DNA of 58,778 nucleotides from CAZEAC01 sp964510065 (GTDB taxonomy: Bacteria > Bdellovibrionota_C > UBA2361 > CAIXSY01), in the NCBI GenBank assembly GCA_964510065.1, contig CAZEAC010000027.1, positions 1 to 58,778 on the forward strand, given 5' to 3'. This document shows, piece by piece, positions 49,899 through 58,527 of the stretch (the first letter of the stretch is position 1; the number at the start of each line of letters is the position of its first letter). A model generated the notes under the pieces. It was not told where the DNA came from. It saw only the letters and a list, made by a program, of their open reading frames with translations, and ran no database searches. The position numbers were made by a program, and so were the translations under genes.

Positions 49899-51227
49899 AT
49901 GTTTATGAAGTTATTAAACAGATTTAAAAGCTCAGCTCTCATTAAGGCCTTTCTCGTTGGCGCGCTTATCGTTGTGCTACAGATTCCTCTCGGGAAAATT
50001 ATATCGCTCATGTATGAGCGTGAATCTACAAAAGAGAGCGCACGAGCTGAAGTCTCCTCGATGTGGGGCGACCGACAGCGAATCGCAGGGCCGATTTTGT
50101 CTCTGCCTTATAGAGTAAGAGGGTACGACTCGTCGGGAAAGCGAGTAGTGGAGACACACAACGCGTATTACTTGCCGACAAGTCTCAATATAAAGGGTCG
50201 AGTTACTACGCAGGTACGTTATAAAGGAATCTTCAAAGTGCCGCTGTATACAGCCCAAGTTCAGGTAGAGGGCGAGTTCTGCGATATTGCCATTCCCGAG
50301 ACCGAAATTCCTCGTGACGATATCCTTTGGGATCAGGCAACGCTGATTGTAGGCATGAGTACTCCGCGTGCGCTCACTAAGAATATTAAGCTTCAATGGG
50401 GCGAGCACAGCTTGGATTTCATTCCCGAGACTGGCGCAGTCACGATATTTTCTGAAGGAATTCACGCCGAGCTGTCTGGAGAGCAGGCAAAAGGTACGCA
50501 TAAATTTAGCTTTGAGCTGAATGCTCGGGGAAGTTCAAATCTTTCTTTCCTTCCGCTTGGGGCGCAATCAACAGCTCTTCTTTCTGGTACCTGGCCTGAT
50601 CCGGCGTTTAGTGGAGCCTATCTTCCAGGAGAGAGAACAATTGATGCGACGGGATTCGAGGCTTCGTGGAATATTCCAAATCTGGGAAGGGGCTATCCGC
50701 AACGTTGGCGAGATTCAGGCGTCAGCTCGAGCGCTCTGGAGGCTTCAAATTTTGGCGTAGGTTTTGTGGTTCCCGTTGATGCGTACCGCATGAGCCTCCG
50801 AGCAAGTAAGTATGAGTTGCTTTTTATCTTCCTTACTTTTTTGACTTTCTATCTTTTTGAGACTATGGGCCGGCTGTTTATACATCCCTTGCAATATCTC
50901 GTGGTTGGGGCGGGAATCTGTCTTTTCTATCTGCTCCTCCTCTCGATTGCCGAGCACCTTAGCTTTATAGTTGCCTATGTGATCGCCAGCTCGGCGATCG
51001 TGGCATTAGTGACTGCATACAGCGCCGCGGTGCTTCAAACCGGCAAGAAAGGGTTAATCGTGGGATCCGTATTGTCGTCTTTGTACGCCTTTCTTTATGT
51101 GCTGCTGAGTGAGCAGGATTATTCGCTTCTCGCTGGTTCGGGAGGATTGACTGTAGTTCTTGCGGTAGTAATGGGGTTGACGAGGCGCATGAATCGGCAA
51201 GAGGATCACGGTCGTACGGTTAGTTAG
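49899..51227 (+). CDS. CreD-family inner-membrane protein
   Basis: 442 residues from the ATG at 49899 (AGTAGGG upstream; the frame is open to 49860). The N-terminal helix IKAFLVGALIVVLQIPLGKIISLMYER followed by RESTKESARAEVSSMWGDRQRIAGPILSLPY is the CreD (Cet) start, in which a W-G-x-x-Q-x-I-x-G-P-x-L-x-V/L-P-Y motif is diagnostic. A large periplasmic beta-rich domain (about 60-300) comes next, then five to six membrane helices in the C-terminal 140 residues (FLTFLTFYLFETMGRLFIHPLQYLVVGAGICLFYLLLLSI). CreD is known from E. coli colicin E2 tolerance and beta-lactam responses with CreBC; no creBC genes are near. Its real function is unclear. Confidence 0.87.
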   Translation: MFMKLLNRFKSSALIKAFLVGALIVVLQIPLGKIISLMYERESTKESARAEVSSMWGDRQRIAGPILSLPYRVRGYDSSGKRVVETHNAYYLPTSLNIKGRVTTQVRYKGIFKVPLYTAQVQVEGEFCDIAIPETEIPRDDILWDQATLIVGMSTPRALTKNIKLQWGEHSLDFIPETGAVTIFSEGIHAELSGEQAKGTHKFSFELNARGSSNLSFLPLGAQSTALLSGTWPDPAFSGAYLPGERTIDATGFEASWNIPNLGRGYPQRWRDSGVSSSALEASNFGVGFVVPVDAYRMSLRASKYELLFIFLTFLTFYLFETMGRLFIHPLQYLVVGAGICLFYLLLLSIAEHLSFIVAYVIASSAIVALVTAYSAAVLQTGKKGLIVGSVLSSLYAFLYVLLSEQDYSLLAGSGGLTVVLAVVMGLTRRMNRQEDHGRTVS

Positions 51228-51263
51228 ACACGTTGTTGTACCCATGGTATACCTCCGGCACCT

Positions 51264-52523
51264 ATGGCGCGGGCGTTTACCATACCTCCTTATTACCGAT
51301 CGAGCATGGTTTCGAGCATTAAAAATGCCCGAAAATCCAGTGATTCGCGCAAACGTGATCGCAGCCCATCAGTACTCGACTGTGGAGTAGTTCAATTCAA
51401 GATTGCGCGTCACTTCGGATTCTGCTTTGGCGTAGAAAATGCGATTGAGATCGCCTACCGAGCGTTGCAGGAAAACCCAAACAAACGAGTTTTTCTCCTG
51501 AGTGAGATGATTCATAACCCGCAGGTCAATGGCGATCTGATGGCTCGAGGTGTACGCTTTATCCTCTCACCAGAGGGTACGCAGCTTTTTCCCTTTGAGG
51601 AATTAAGGCCGGAGGATATCGTAATTGTTCCCGCATTTGGAACAACCGTCGAGCTTTTTAATAAGCTCTCGAGCCTGGGCATTAATCCTACGCGCTACAA
51701 TGCGACGTGCCCGTTTGTGGAAAAAGTTTGGAAACGCGCCGAACAGCTTGGGCAGCGCGGTTATACGGTGATTATTCACGGAAAGCAGTCTCATGAAGAG
51801 ACTCGGGCAACTTTTTCCCATGCCAGGCTTGGCGCGCCGAGCCTTGTAATTCGTGACCGTGTCGAGGCGCAAACATTGGCCCGTTATATTCGTGGTGAGA
51901 GCAGTATCGATGATTTTTTTCGGGATTTCGAGGGGCGCGCCTCTGAGGGCTTTCTCCCTAACTCCGATCTTTCCAGAATTGGAGTCGTAAATCAGACTAC
52001 AATGCTTGCGACGGAAACTCAGGAGATCAGCGAATTGCTTCGAGAGGCAATGCGTAGTCGTTATGGCGAAGAGGATCTAGAGAAACATTTCGCGGATACC
52101 CGAGACACTCTTTGCTATGCGACAACCGAGAACCAAGAAGCCACGTCGGGATTGATAGACTCAGGCGGAGATCTAGCAATTGTCGTCGGCGGATACAACT
52201 CGTCGAATACTTCTCATCTTTATGAGCTTCTCTCGGCGCGGTATCCCACATATTATATTAAGGACGCGGGCGAGATAATAAGTGCCGAGGAGATTCGCCA
52301 CCTTGATTTTCCGCGAAGTGACGTTATCGTGAGCCAAGGATGGCTCTTGAAGCAGGATAGACCACTTGAGATACTACTCACCGCTGGCGCGAGCTGTCCT
52401 GATGCGCTTGTAGACAAGGTATTGAGCCGAGTTGCTGAACTTTGTGGGGTGTCTGAAAGGCTATCACGTGCAATAGTTCCCTTTGAAAATTCAGGTGCGG
52501 ACTCCGGAGTAATTGGATTATGA
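51264..52523 (+). CDS. ispH: 4-hydroxy-3-methylbut-2-enyl diphosphate reductase, long form
   Basis: 419 residues from the ATG at 51264; an internal ATG at 51306 may be the start as the first 45 residues (YRSSMVSS...KSSDSRKRDRS) are not conserved. It is the last enzyme of the MEP pathway and carries a [4Fe-4S] cluster on three Cys, seen here in HFGFCFGVENAI (about 54), NATCPFVEKVW (about 149) and TAGASCPDALV (about 377). Also visible are LSEMIHNPQVN, HGKQSHEET, VVNQTTMLATET, DTLCYATTENQEA and VVGGYNSSNTSHL. It is the long type with an insert between the second and third conserved blocks, as in cyanobacteria and plants, whereas proteobacterial IspH is about 310-320 residues. Its stop overlaps the next start (ATGA). 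Confidence 0.93.
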   Translation: MARAFTIPPYYRSSMVSSIKNARKSSDSRKRDRSPSVLDCGVVQFKIARHFGFCFGVENAIEIAYRALQENPNKRVFLLSEMIHNPQVNGDLMARGVRFILSPEGTQLFPFEELRPEDIVIVPAFGTTVELFNKLSSLGINPTRYNATCPFVEKVWKRAEQLGQRGYTVIIHGKQSHEETRATFSHARLGAPSLVIRDRVEAQTLARYIRGESSIDDFFRDFEGRASEGFLPNSDLSRIGVVNQTTMLATETQEISELLREAMRSRYGEEDLEKHFADTRDTLCYATTENQEATSGLIDSGGDLAIVVGGYNSSNTSHLYELLSARYPTYYIKDAGEIISAEEIRHLDFPRSDVIVSQGWLLKQDRPLEILLTAGASCPDALVDKVLSRVAELCGVSERLSRAIVPFENSGADSGVIGL

Positions 52524-53521
52524 AGTCAATTGATGTTTGTGGTATTGGGAATGCAGTTGTCGATATTCTCATCGACGCGGACGAAGAGCGCTTTGTTCCG
52601 CTCAAGCTTGAGCGTGGAACGATGCGACTTGTCGACAGTAACGAGCAAAAGCGGCTACTGCAGGCGGTGGCCCAGGACAATCCGGTATTAGTAAGCGGTG
52701 GATCCGTTGCAAACTCGATTATCGCCCTTGCCCAACTAGGCGGCAAAGGTGGCTTGATTGGCTGTGTTGGCGATGACCGATACGGCCTTTTTTACAAAGA
52801 GGAGCTTAGCACTCTTGGTGTAGAGGTCGGAAATCTAATAAATGTTGGCCAGATGACGGGAACCTCATTGATCATGGTTACTCCTGATGCGGAACGTACA
52901 ATGCGGACCTGCCTCGCGGTTTCGTCGGAGCTCGGTGCAAAACATGTCGATGCTGATCGAATTGCACGCGCGCAGTGGTTGTTTATCGAAGGATACGTCT
53001 TCGCAAACCCCGAACATGGCCAGGGTGCTATTCGTGAAGCTATTACGGCCGCAAAGAAAGCTGGAACCAAAATTGCGATTACCTGCTCAGAAGCCTTTGT
53101 CGTTGAAGTGTTTGGCGACGCGGTGAATCAGGCGCTTGCCGATGCGAGTCTGGTGTTTTGTAATGAGACCGAAGCGTCGGCATTGGCGGGGTGTAAGACA
53201 CCAAATGCGGAAGAGGCCTTTCAGAAGCTCGCGAGTCGATTGCCTTCCGTTGTTGTAACATCAGGGCCGAAGGGTGCATACGTGTCGTTTGACGGCGAGC
53301 AGTTTCATGTCGAAGCGTTCCCTTGTGAGCCGCGTGACCTTACTGGCGCAGGCGATATGTTCGCTGGGGCGTTCCTCTATGGGATAACGCAGGGAGTTTC
53401 GCCGCGAAGTGCGGCGCGCGGCGCCTGTTTTTTGGCGTCCAAAGTAATTTCTCAGATCGGCGCGCGCTTAAATTCAAGCGTGAAGGACTATTGGAACGAG
53501 GCTACTCGCGAGAGTGACTGA
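52520..53521 (+). CDS. PfkB-family sugar/nucleoside kinase (adenosine kinase-like)
   Basis: 333 residues. DVCGIGNAVVDILIDADEE starts the ribokinase fold; then VSGGSVANSIIALAQLGGKGGLIGCVGDDRYGLFYKEEL, the first PfkB signature, and near the end CEPRDLTGAGDMFAGAFLYGITQG, the second signature with the catalytic Asp and anion hole. The middle has VTPDAERTMRTCLAVSSEL, typical of the adenosine kinase / sugar kinase branch in many bacteria. The exact substrate (adenosine, ribose, or another) is open. It overlaps ispH upstream and fapA downstream (TGATG). Confidence 0.9.
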   Translation: MKSIDVCGIGNAVVDILIDADEERFVPLKLERGTMRLVDSNEQKRLLQAVAQDNPVLVSGGSVANSIIALAQLGGKGGLIGCVGDDRYGLFYKEELSTLGVEVGNLINVGQMTGTSLIMVTPDAERTMRTCLAVSSELGAKHVDADRIARAQWLFIEGYVFANPEHGQGAIREAITAAKKAGTKIAITCSEAFVVEVFGDAVNQALADASLVFCNETEASALAGCKTPNAEEAFQKLASRLPSVVVTSGPKGAYVSFDGEQFHVEAFPCEPRDLTGAGDMFAGAFLYGITQGVSPRSAARGACFLASKVISQIGARLNSSVKDYWNEATRESD

Positions 53522-55023
53522 TGAAGGTTGTCTATAAAGGTGACGATGGCGGTGTCTCCTTTCAGCTTAAGCTATCAGACGACGGCTTGAAGCTTTTTCT
53601 CGACGCAACCCCTAAGGGAAAAAAAGCAGTAAAGGGCGCTGAGCTCGCGATACTATTTAGTAAAGGGATTGGCCAGGCGGATTTTGATAAGGCCGTACTT
53701 GATGATATCGCCAAGGGGCTGTCAGACGGAAAGCCCTGTAAAGAGCGCCGAATCGCCAAAGGACAGGAGGCAAAGAACGGCGCAAACGGGAAGCTTCTGC
53801 TCCTTGTGAAAAAGTTTGAGCTGAAGCCCAAATACCGCGAAGTAGAGGAAGAAAAACAGCGTAGAATATCTTTCACAAACCTACATCTCTTCGACAACAT
53901 CAAGAAGGGGCAAGTTGTTGCGCGAGTCTATCCTCCCAAAAACGGTGAAGATGGCATTGATGTCTTCGGCAAAAAGATCGCCGCTCTTCCGGGAGAGCCG
54001 TTCAAGGTAGCACTCGACAAGAGCCTTGTGCTGAACTCCGCATCTGAAGGCAACGAACGATTTGAGACGGTCGTTTCCGAATTAGAAGGATATCTGTGCG
54101 AAGAAAGTGGAAAGCTCATGATAAAGGAGGAGCTTGTGATTCCCGGAGACCTCGACTTCCGCTTTGGGAACATAAATTTTATTGGAAGCCTTAAGGTGCA
54201 GGGCGATGTAAGTCCGGGGTTCACCCTGTCCGCACCGAAAGGGGTAACTGTCCAGGGGGCAGTACGCGAATCCCGTATTGCGAGTACCCAAGGTGACGTG
54301 GTTATTAAAGGGTTTCTATTTGGCGGACGAAACTCTCTGGTAGTGACAGGACAAAATTTCTATGGGGCCGTAATCCAGGAAGCGCGTATTGAGGCCGCTG
54401 GCGTTATCTCTATATCAAAGGAAGCCACTGACTGTATTTTGCGAACTGAGAAAGGGTTGCTTATGCCCGAAGGTACCCTTGTTGGAGGGGAAATATTCTC
54501 GGTGATGGGAGTGGAGTGCAAGCGCATCGGTAACGAGGCAACCAAACGTACTGTAATTCGACTTTGCAATAGTGTGGAGGTATCGGCGCAATACGAAAAA
54601 TTGCTACTCGATATTGAAAACCACGAAAAGGCGAAGAAGTTATTGGAGCTGCATCTTGGGCCGTATGCCAAGAATACTTCACGCATTGAATTTGTGAGTG
54701 GCCCGCATCGCGATAAGCTTCGGGCGCTCGCGGCGAAACATAAAGCTGTGCAGGATGGGCGAATCGCTCTGCTTGCAAGAAAAAAAGAGATGCTTGAGTC
54801 AGGACGGGGCGTCGAGGGGTCGCGAGTGAATATTTTGAGCGAAGCTTTTCCGGGGCTTGTCGTCAAGGTAAGTGAAACGGCCGAATTTGAGCTTAAAGAC
54901 CCGCTAAAAGGTCCAAAATCTATAGTGTTCGATGTCGAAAAGGGCAGCTTTGAAGTTCAAGAATTGAAGCCATTGGAAATTGCTCTTGAGAAGGGGGAAA
55001 AAGATGGAAAAAAACGACGCTGA
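53521..55023 (+). CDS. FapA/DUF342-family protein
   Basis: 500 residues. The N-terminal 85 residues are a small alpha-beta domain; the DUF342 (FapA) core follows, with KKGQVVARVYPPKNGEDGIDVFGKKIAALPGEP (the family landmark P-P-x-x-G-x-x-G-x-D-V-x-G), a right-handed beta-helix-like part with repeated GDV / GTL turns (KVQGDVSPGFTLSA, QGDVVIKGFLFG, NFYGAVIQEARIEAAG), and a helical coiled-coil segment (LLLDIENHEKAKKLLELHL) near residue 370-400. FapA proteins are linked to polar localisation of signalling proteins and polymer-forming roles. It ends in a charged tail. It overlaps the CBS gene start, so one operon ispH-pfkB-fapA-CBS is likely. Confidence 0.87.
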   Translation: MKVVYKGDDGGVSFQLKLSDDGLKLFLDATPKGKKAVKGAELAILFSKGIGQADFDKAVLDDIAKGLSDGKPCKERRIAKGQEAKNGANGKLLLLVKKFELKPKYREVEEEKQRRISFTNLHLFDNIKKGQVVARVYPPKNGEDGIDVFGKKIAALPGEPFKVALDKSLVLNSASEGNERFETVVSELEGYLCEESGKLMIKEELVIPGDLDFRFGNINFIGSLKVQGDVSPGFTLSAPKGVTVQGAVRESRIASTQGDVVIKGFLFGGRNSLVVTGQNFYGAVIQEARIEAAGVISISKEATDCILRTEKGLLMPEGTLVGGEIFSVMGVECKRIGNEATKRTVIRLCNSVEVSAQYEKLLLDIENHEKAKKLLELHLGPYAKNTSRIEFVSGPHRDKLRALAAKHKAVQDGRIALLARKKEMLESGRGVEGSRVNILSEAFPGLVVKVSETAEFELKDPLKGPKSIVFDVEKGSFEVQELKPLEIALEKGEKDGKKRR

Positions 55024-55522
55024 AATGCATACCGAAGTGAACGAAGCGCTTCGGCTCATGTGTCAGACCAGCTTTGGTGTGCTCGATAAGAATTTTCTCT
55101 GCCAGAGTCTTGGTGTGCTTAATCCGAAGCAACCGCTCTCAGTGCATGAAAATGATACCGTCGAAAAGGCTTTTCAAGTTCTCTGTCAAAACAAGGTTGG
55201 CTGTCTTGTTGTCAATGATGAAAGGGGAGTGCTTCGAGGAATCTTCTCGGAGCGAGATTTCTTGTTAAAAGCGGCGCCGCACTTTGATGCCGATAAGGGC
55301 TTTCCTATTTCGAAATTTATGACCGCAGATCCGGTAACGCAGCCTCCCGATGGTACCATCGCGTTCGCGCTCACGCTTATGTCACAGGGGGGATTTCGGC
55401 ATATTCCCATCGTCGATAGTGAGAATATGGCGGTTGGGATTATCTCGGTAAAAGATATTGTTGATTATATCGTCGGGACGATAATGTCCGATCTTCTTAA
55501 CTTCGAAGTCGCGACACCGTAA
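55004..55522 (+). CDS. CBS-domain pair protein
   Basis: 172 residues from the ATG at 55004 with AAGGGGGAAAAAG before it, overlapping the end of fapA by 20 bases. Residues 1-40 are a helical lead-in. Two CBS motifs follow: VHENDTVEKAFQVLCQNKVGCLVVNDERGVLRGIFSERDF (about 47-85) and MTADPVTQPPDGTIAFALTLMSQGGFRHIPIVDSENMAVGIISVKDIV (about 105-150). A single pair forms a Bateman module that binds adenosine nucleotides. No effector domain is attached, so it is a stand-alone sensor; its partner may be FapA or the PfkB kinase by context. Confidence 0.87.
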   Translation: MEKNDAEMHTEVNEALRLMCQTSFGVLDKNFLCQSLGVLNPKQPLSVHENDTVEKAFQVLCQNKVGCLVVNDERGVLRGIFSERDFLLKAAPHFDADKGFPISKFMTADPVTQPPDGTIAFALTLMSQGGFRHIPIVDSENMAVGIISVKDIVDYIVGTIMSDLLNFEVATP

Positions 55523-55569
55523 TTGCGACTAATTTTGCAATGGTAACAGAGGGTTATCCTCGCTCGATA

Positions 55570-55714
55570 GCAACTACTCATTAACTCCTGGTATTTTTTT
55601 TCCCCGACTCTGTGCCCTCCGTGTCTCTGTGGTTTTTAAAAAAGGAGGTTAAACCACAAAGACACGGAGGGCACAGAGTTAGGGAAAAAGTACCCGGGGC
55701 TAATGAGTAGTTAC
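55570..55714. repeat. CACAGAG palindromic MITE-like repeat, copy 5 (most complete)
   Basis: 145 bp, a near-perfect inverted repeat. The outer ends GCAACTACTCATTAACTCC (55570) and the complement of TAATGAGTAGTTAC (ending 55714) match in 13 of 14 bases. The centre pairs CTCTGTGCCCTCCGTGTC with GACACGGAGGGCACAG. The centre includes TTTTTAAAAAAGGAGG as loop. No target-site duplication is obvious. It starts 48 bases after the CBS gene stop. Confidence 0.93.
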
Positions 55715-55899
55715 CGTCCCTTCTATCGTGTTGAAACTAAACCACCGCAGTTTCAGAGGTTTACGTGGAGCAGCCGACGTCCTTAGCTGCCCCTCGACAA
55801 TTTGAATAGCGGCGCTAATCCACCTATAATTTAGGTAACTTTGTGCCTTAAGCGGCGCATAACTGATACGAAGCTGTATTTTTAGGAAAGGGAACGTTC
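55715..55899. other. Intergenic region before the unknown anchored protein
   Basis: No gene or repeat. The last bases AAAGGGAACGTTC before the GTG at 55900 contain the ribosome binding site. No convincing promoter seen. Confidence 0.4.
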
Positions 55900-57090
55900 G
55901 TGGCAGCTATAGCGAAAGGAATCGGTTTCGGCGGCGGGAACGCAAAGGGAATTGCGCTCTTTATATTGGTGCTGCTCTTTGCAATTGGTCTTTTCTTCAT
56001 CCCGGAGATAATTGATTTTCAACGTGGCCTGAAAAAGGCGAAGAACGGTCTGACCGAGGAGAGTGCAGCAGTGATTAGCGAGGAGTCGCAGTCAAAGAAG
56101 GGACTTTTGGAGAGCATAAAAGGGCTCTTTCGCTCTCCCGAGAGAAAAGCTGATTTCCAGGAAAGTTCACGTCAATCAATCTCACGTACAGAGCAACGAA
56201 ACGAATCTACGGGAATTCGAGACAAACGGGGCGTAAAGGAGAAGAGCGCGCTCCCTGGCGCGCTTAAAGACGGCGTCACTTGGAATGCGTTGAAAAGCAA
56301 AGCGTCAATGCAGGCGCTTCGAACTGCCGAAGCGAATGCGCTCGCTTTAACCAAAGTGATTCCGCAAAAGTTTGTGGCTTCGCGAAACGCCCTTTTTGTC
56401 TACGCGAGTGGACTGCGCTTCGTTCTTTCGGGCGGCGAAAAGAGCATGGATGCGCTGCAAGCGTTTCGTTTCCTTGAGCAGCTTGATTCAAATGTCACTG
56501 AGACCATGCTTCGAGAACGAGTCGCAGCAAGTGAATATAATTCTTGGATGAGAGTTTCTCTTGGCCCGGTTTTCCAGGAGAGCCGCTATGTGAGAAGCAA
56601 GCAGATGCGCCAGGCTCCATTTAATCCGCAGCTTCAGCTTGTCGCTGTGCAAATCGCGCAGCCCGGAACAAAGACGAGAAAATGGATTGAAGGTGGGCCT
56701 GCCTATGTGCATTTCGCTGGGCTTTTAGTTGGCCGGGATATCAATAAGGTCTATTTGTATCGTAATGGCGAGTTCATTGCTTCTCGTGTGCCACGCTCCG
56801 CAAACCGCTTTGGGCAAAGGCTCTTTAAGTACACCGGTGGAAACGCACGCGGCGTATGGACAATAAAAGTTGTCGAAAAAGGTGGCCAGACGTACGAAAA
56901 AAGTTATGTGTTTTACCAGCGCGCACGTGCGTTCCCTTGGCTTGGAAGAAAGAAGGGGGTATTTGCGATCCCTTTCAACTCCTTTGATCCGCGGATTGAT
57001 GCACTCTTCACGTATTCATCAGGCCAGCGCAATAAGCAGTTCGGATCTTATTTTAGCCACTCGGTCGGTGACGGGTTCTCGACCTTTTAA
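55900..57090 (+). CDS. Membrane-anchored protein of unknown function
   Basis: 396 residues from the GTG at 55900. One N-terminal signal anchor (GIALFILVLLFAIGLFFIP, 17-35) is preceded by a Gly-rich cytoplasmic start. Residues 36-165 are polar, Glu/Lys/Ser-rich and likely disordered or helical. Residues about 170-230 look helical (RFVLSGGEKSMDALQAFRFLEQL). The region 250-360 is beta-rich: QLVAVQIAQPG, PAYVHFAGLLVGRDINKVYLYRNGEFIASR, RLFKYTGGNARGVWTIKVVEKGG, a pattern resembling an Ig-like or C-terminal carboxypeptidase-like fold. No enzymatic motif is visible and the family is not recognised. The protein is probably periplasmic. A remnant of the CACAGAG repeat follows its stop. Confidence 0.6.
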   Translation: MAAIAKGIGFGGGNAKGIALFILVLLFAIGLFFIPEIIDFQRGLKKAKNGLTEESAAVISEESQSKKGLLESIKGLFRSPERKADFQESSRQSISRTEQRNESTGIRDKRGVKEKSALPGALKDGVTWNALKSKASMQALRTAEANALALTKVIPQKFVASRNALFVYASGLRFVLSGGEKSMDALQAFRFLEQLDSNVTETMLRERVAASEYNSWMRVSLGPVFQESRYVRSKQMRQAPFNPQLQLVAVQIAQPGTKTRKWIEGGPAYVHFAGLLVGRDINKVYLYRNGEFIASRVPRSANRFGQRLFKYTGGNARGVWTIKVVEKGGQTYEKSYVFYQRARAFPWLGRKKGVFAIPFNSFDPRIDALFTYSSGQRNKQFGSYFSHSVGDGFSTF

Positions 57091-57126
57091 TCGGCGCGAC
57101 AGATTTTTTGTGAGCCAAGAGTCTTC

Positions 57127-57168
57127 GCAGAGTTAGGGACAGAATGCTCAGAGTTAATGAGCAATTAC
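57127..57168. repeat. Remnant of the CACAGAG repeat (right half only)
   Basis: GCAGAGTTAGGGACAGAATG and then CTCAGAGTTAATGAGCAATTAC match the right outer half of copy 5 (CAGAGTTAGGGAAAAAGTAC ... TAATGAGTAGTTAC). The left half and the central hairpin are missing. It lies 37 bases after a stop codon. Confidence 0.7.
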
Positions 57169-57197
57169 GCGCAAGAAAGCTTTGAACAGTTTCCGGT

Positions 57198-58208
57198 CTA
57201 ATGCAGTAAATCAGGCCTTACCGAGGCAAGCCTGCGCTCAAGAATTCTTGTATTCGGATTGAAGGGCTTTTCATGGGCAAGGCCCAGAGCGCCGATCGCT
57301 GCAGCAACAGGATCGCCGGGTTGGGCGCTGTCTTTAAGATAAAAAGCGCCGCTCTGCTGCATCGCAGATTCAGGAACAAGGCCGACGAGTTCCGAGCCCG
57401 TTACTCTTGTCCCCAATTTCTCAGCGAGTTTCTTTGCTTCCTCGAAAACTCTGTGCATCGAAGTCACTCGAAAATCGGTGAGGTTGGTGGAGACCTGTGC
57501 GCAGCCGAATTCAGGCACTAGCCACCCGATTGCGTGACACTGAGGAAGAGTAAGTGCAGGAAATGTGAGCGCAGTTCCTTTGGGAGGGCCCGATTCTCGA
57601 AGGCAGTAGGCGATCTGTTTCGCAATTTCGAGATCGCGAGTTTCAAGATTAATGTTGAAGGCTAAAAGAAAAAAACGAGAGCCAACTGCCGTAGCACCAG
57701 TTATTGCACAATTTTCAAGAGTGCCGAAGTCAGGTTGTAATTCGCTTTCTCCCAATCGCGACACCAGCGATTCATACTCGCCGCGCCGAAGATAGGGAAG
57801 TCGCCTGCGCTTTTCCGAGGTAGCAGCCGCACCGTAGAGATACACGGGAACATGTACCTGTTCAGCAATGCTAGCTCCTACGGAGCGCGCGATCTCGGTG
57901 CAGTCTTCCAGGGTCGTGTTGTGAAAGGGGACAAATGGCAGTACATCGCAGCCACCGATTCGTGGATGTGTACCACTATGTTGACGCATATCGATATGTT
58001 TTGCTGTCGCTTCGACAAGCGAAATTGCTGCCTGTTTTACTTCGCTCGGCTCGCCAACAAAGGTAAAGACAGAGCGGTTTGTCGAAGCTCCGCTATAGGT
58101 ATCGAGGAGCGCCACGTTATACTTGGAGATAGCAGCCTCCATTAGCTTAATAATTCCGCTATCCCTCCCTTCACTTATGTTGGGTACACATTCTATTAAT
58201 TGTCGCAT
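57198..58208 (-). CDS. Glutamate formimidoyltransferase (formiminotransferase)
   Basis: 336 residues from the ATG at 58208. It transfers the formimino group from N-formimino-glutamate to tetrahydrofolate. ECVPNISEGRD starts the family; LLDTYSGASTNRSVFTFVGEP, DMRQHSGTHPRIGGCDVLPFVP with the catalytic His at about 81, PVYLYGAAAT, and RRGEYESL match the N-terminal formiminotransferase subdomain. The second subdomain is LPQCHAIGWLVPEFGCAQVSTNLTDFRVTSMHRVFEEAKKLAEKLG. No cyclodeaminase domain is attached and no hut genes are near, so the context (histidine degradation, or another folate use) is uncertain. A histidine biosynthesis operon lies 10 kb away. Confidence 0.93.
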   Translation of the reverse strand: MRQLIECVPNISEGRDSGIIKLMEAAISKYNVALLDTYSGASTNRSVFTFVGEPSEVKQAAISLVEATAKHIDMRQHSGTHPRIGGCDVLPFVPFHNTTLEDCTEIARSVGASIAEQVHVPVYLYGAAATSEKRRRLPYLRRGEYESLVSRLGESELQPDFGTLENCAITGATAVGSRFFLLAFNINLETRDLEIAKQIAYCLRESGPPKGTALTFPALTLPQCHAIGWLVPEFGCAQVSTNLTDFRVTSMHRVFEEAKKLAEKLGTRVTGSELVGLVPESAMQQSGAFYLKDSAQPGDPVAAAIGALGLAHEKPFNPNTRILERRLASVRPDLLH

Positions 58209-58306
58209 TGGCCGCTCTATACCAGGATTGGAGCATATTTGCGAGGGGGAGGTTTAGAAGGGGTGGGGGGCCAAAAAGAGCTAGTCCCCTGTAAACGAAA
58301 TACTCT

Positions 58307-58380
58307 CGTTTCCTAGCTCTGTGTCTCTGTGGTTTTTTTTTGAATGTAAAATAAACCACAGAGTCACAGAGGTAGGAAAA
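58307..58380. repeat. CACAGAG palindromic MITE-like repeat, copy 6 (core only)
   Basis: TTTCCTAGCTCTGTGTCTCTG (58309-58329 region) and the complement CAGAGTCACAGAGGTAGGAAA flank an A/T-rich loop with a run of T. Outer ends are absent. It lies between ftcD and tRNA-Met, upstream of both. Confidence 0.8.
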
Positions 58381-58453
58381 GGTCAGAAAAGTTAGGTTCC
58401 AGCGTACTAGTTGCAATACCCCCCGATTTTCTGCAAAAATACCCGGACTTTAA

Positions 58454-58527
58454 GGCGACGTAGCTCAGATGGCTAGAGCGTGGCACTCATAATGCCAAGG
58501 TCGGTGGTTCGATCCCACCCGTCGCTA
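58454..58527 (+). tRNA. tRNA-Met (anticodon CAT, elongator type)
   Basis: 74 nt. The acceptor stem GGCGACG pairs with CGTCGCT (one G-T pair), D arm GCTC...GAGC, anticodon arm TGGCA-CTCATAA-TGCCA with CAT, T arm GGTGG-TTCGATC-CCACC. It resembles elongator tRNA-Met by its paired first base and TAGCTCAGATGG D arm; a CAT tRNA of the Ile type cannot be fully excluded. The CCA end is not encoded (CTC follows the discriminator A), unlike the tRNA-Gln here. Confidence 0.93.
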
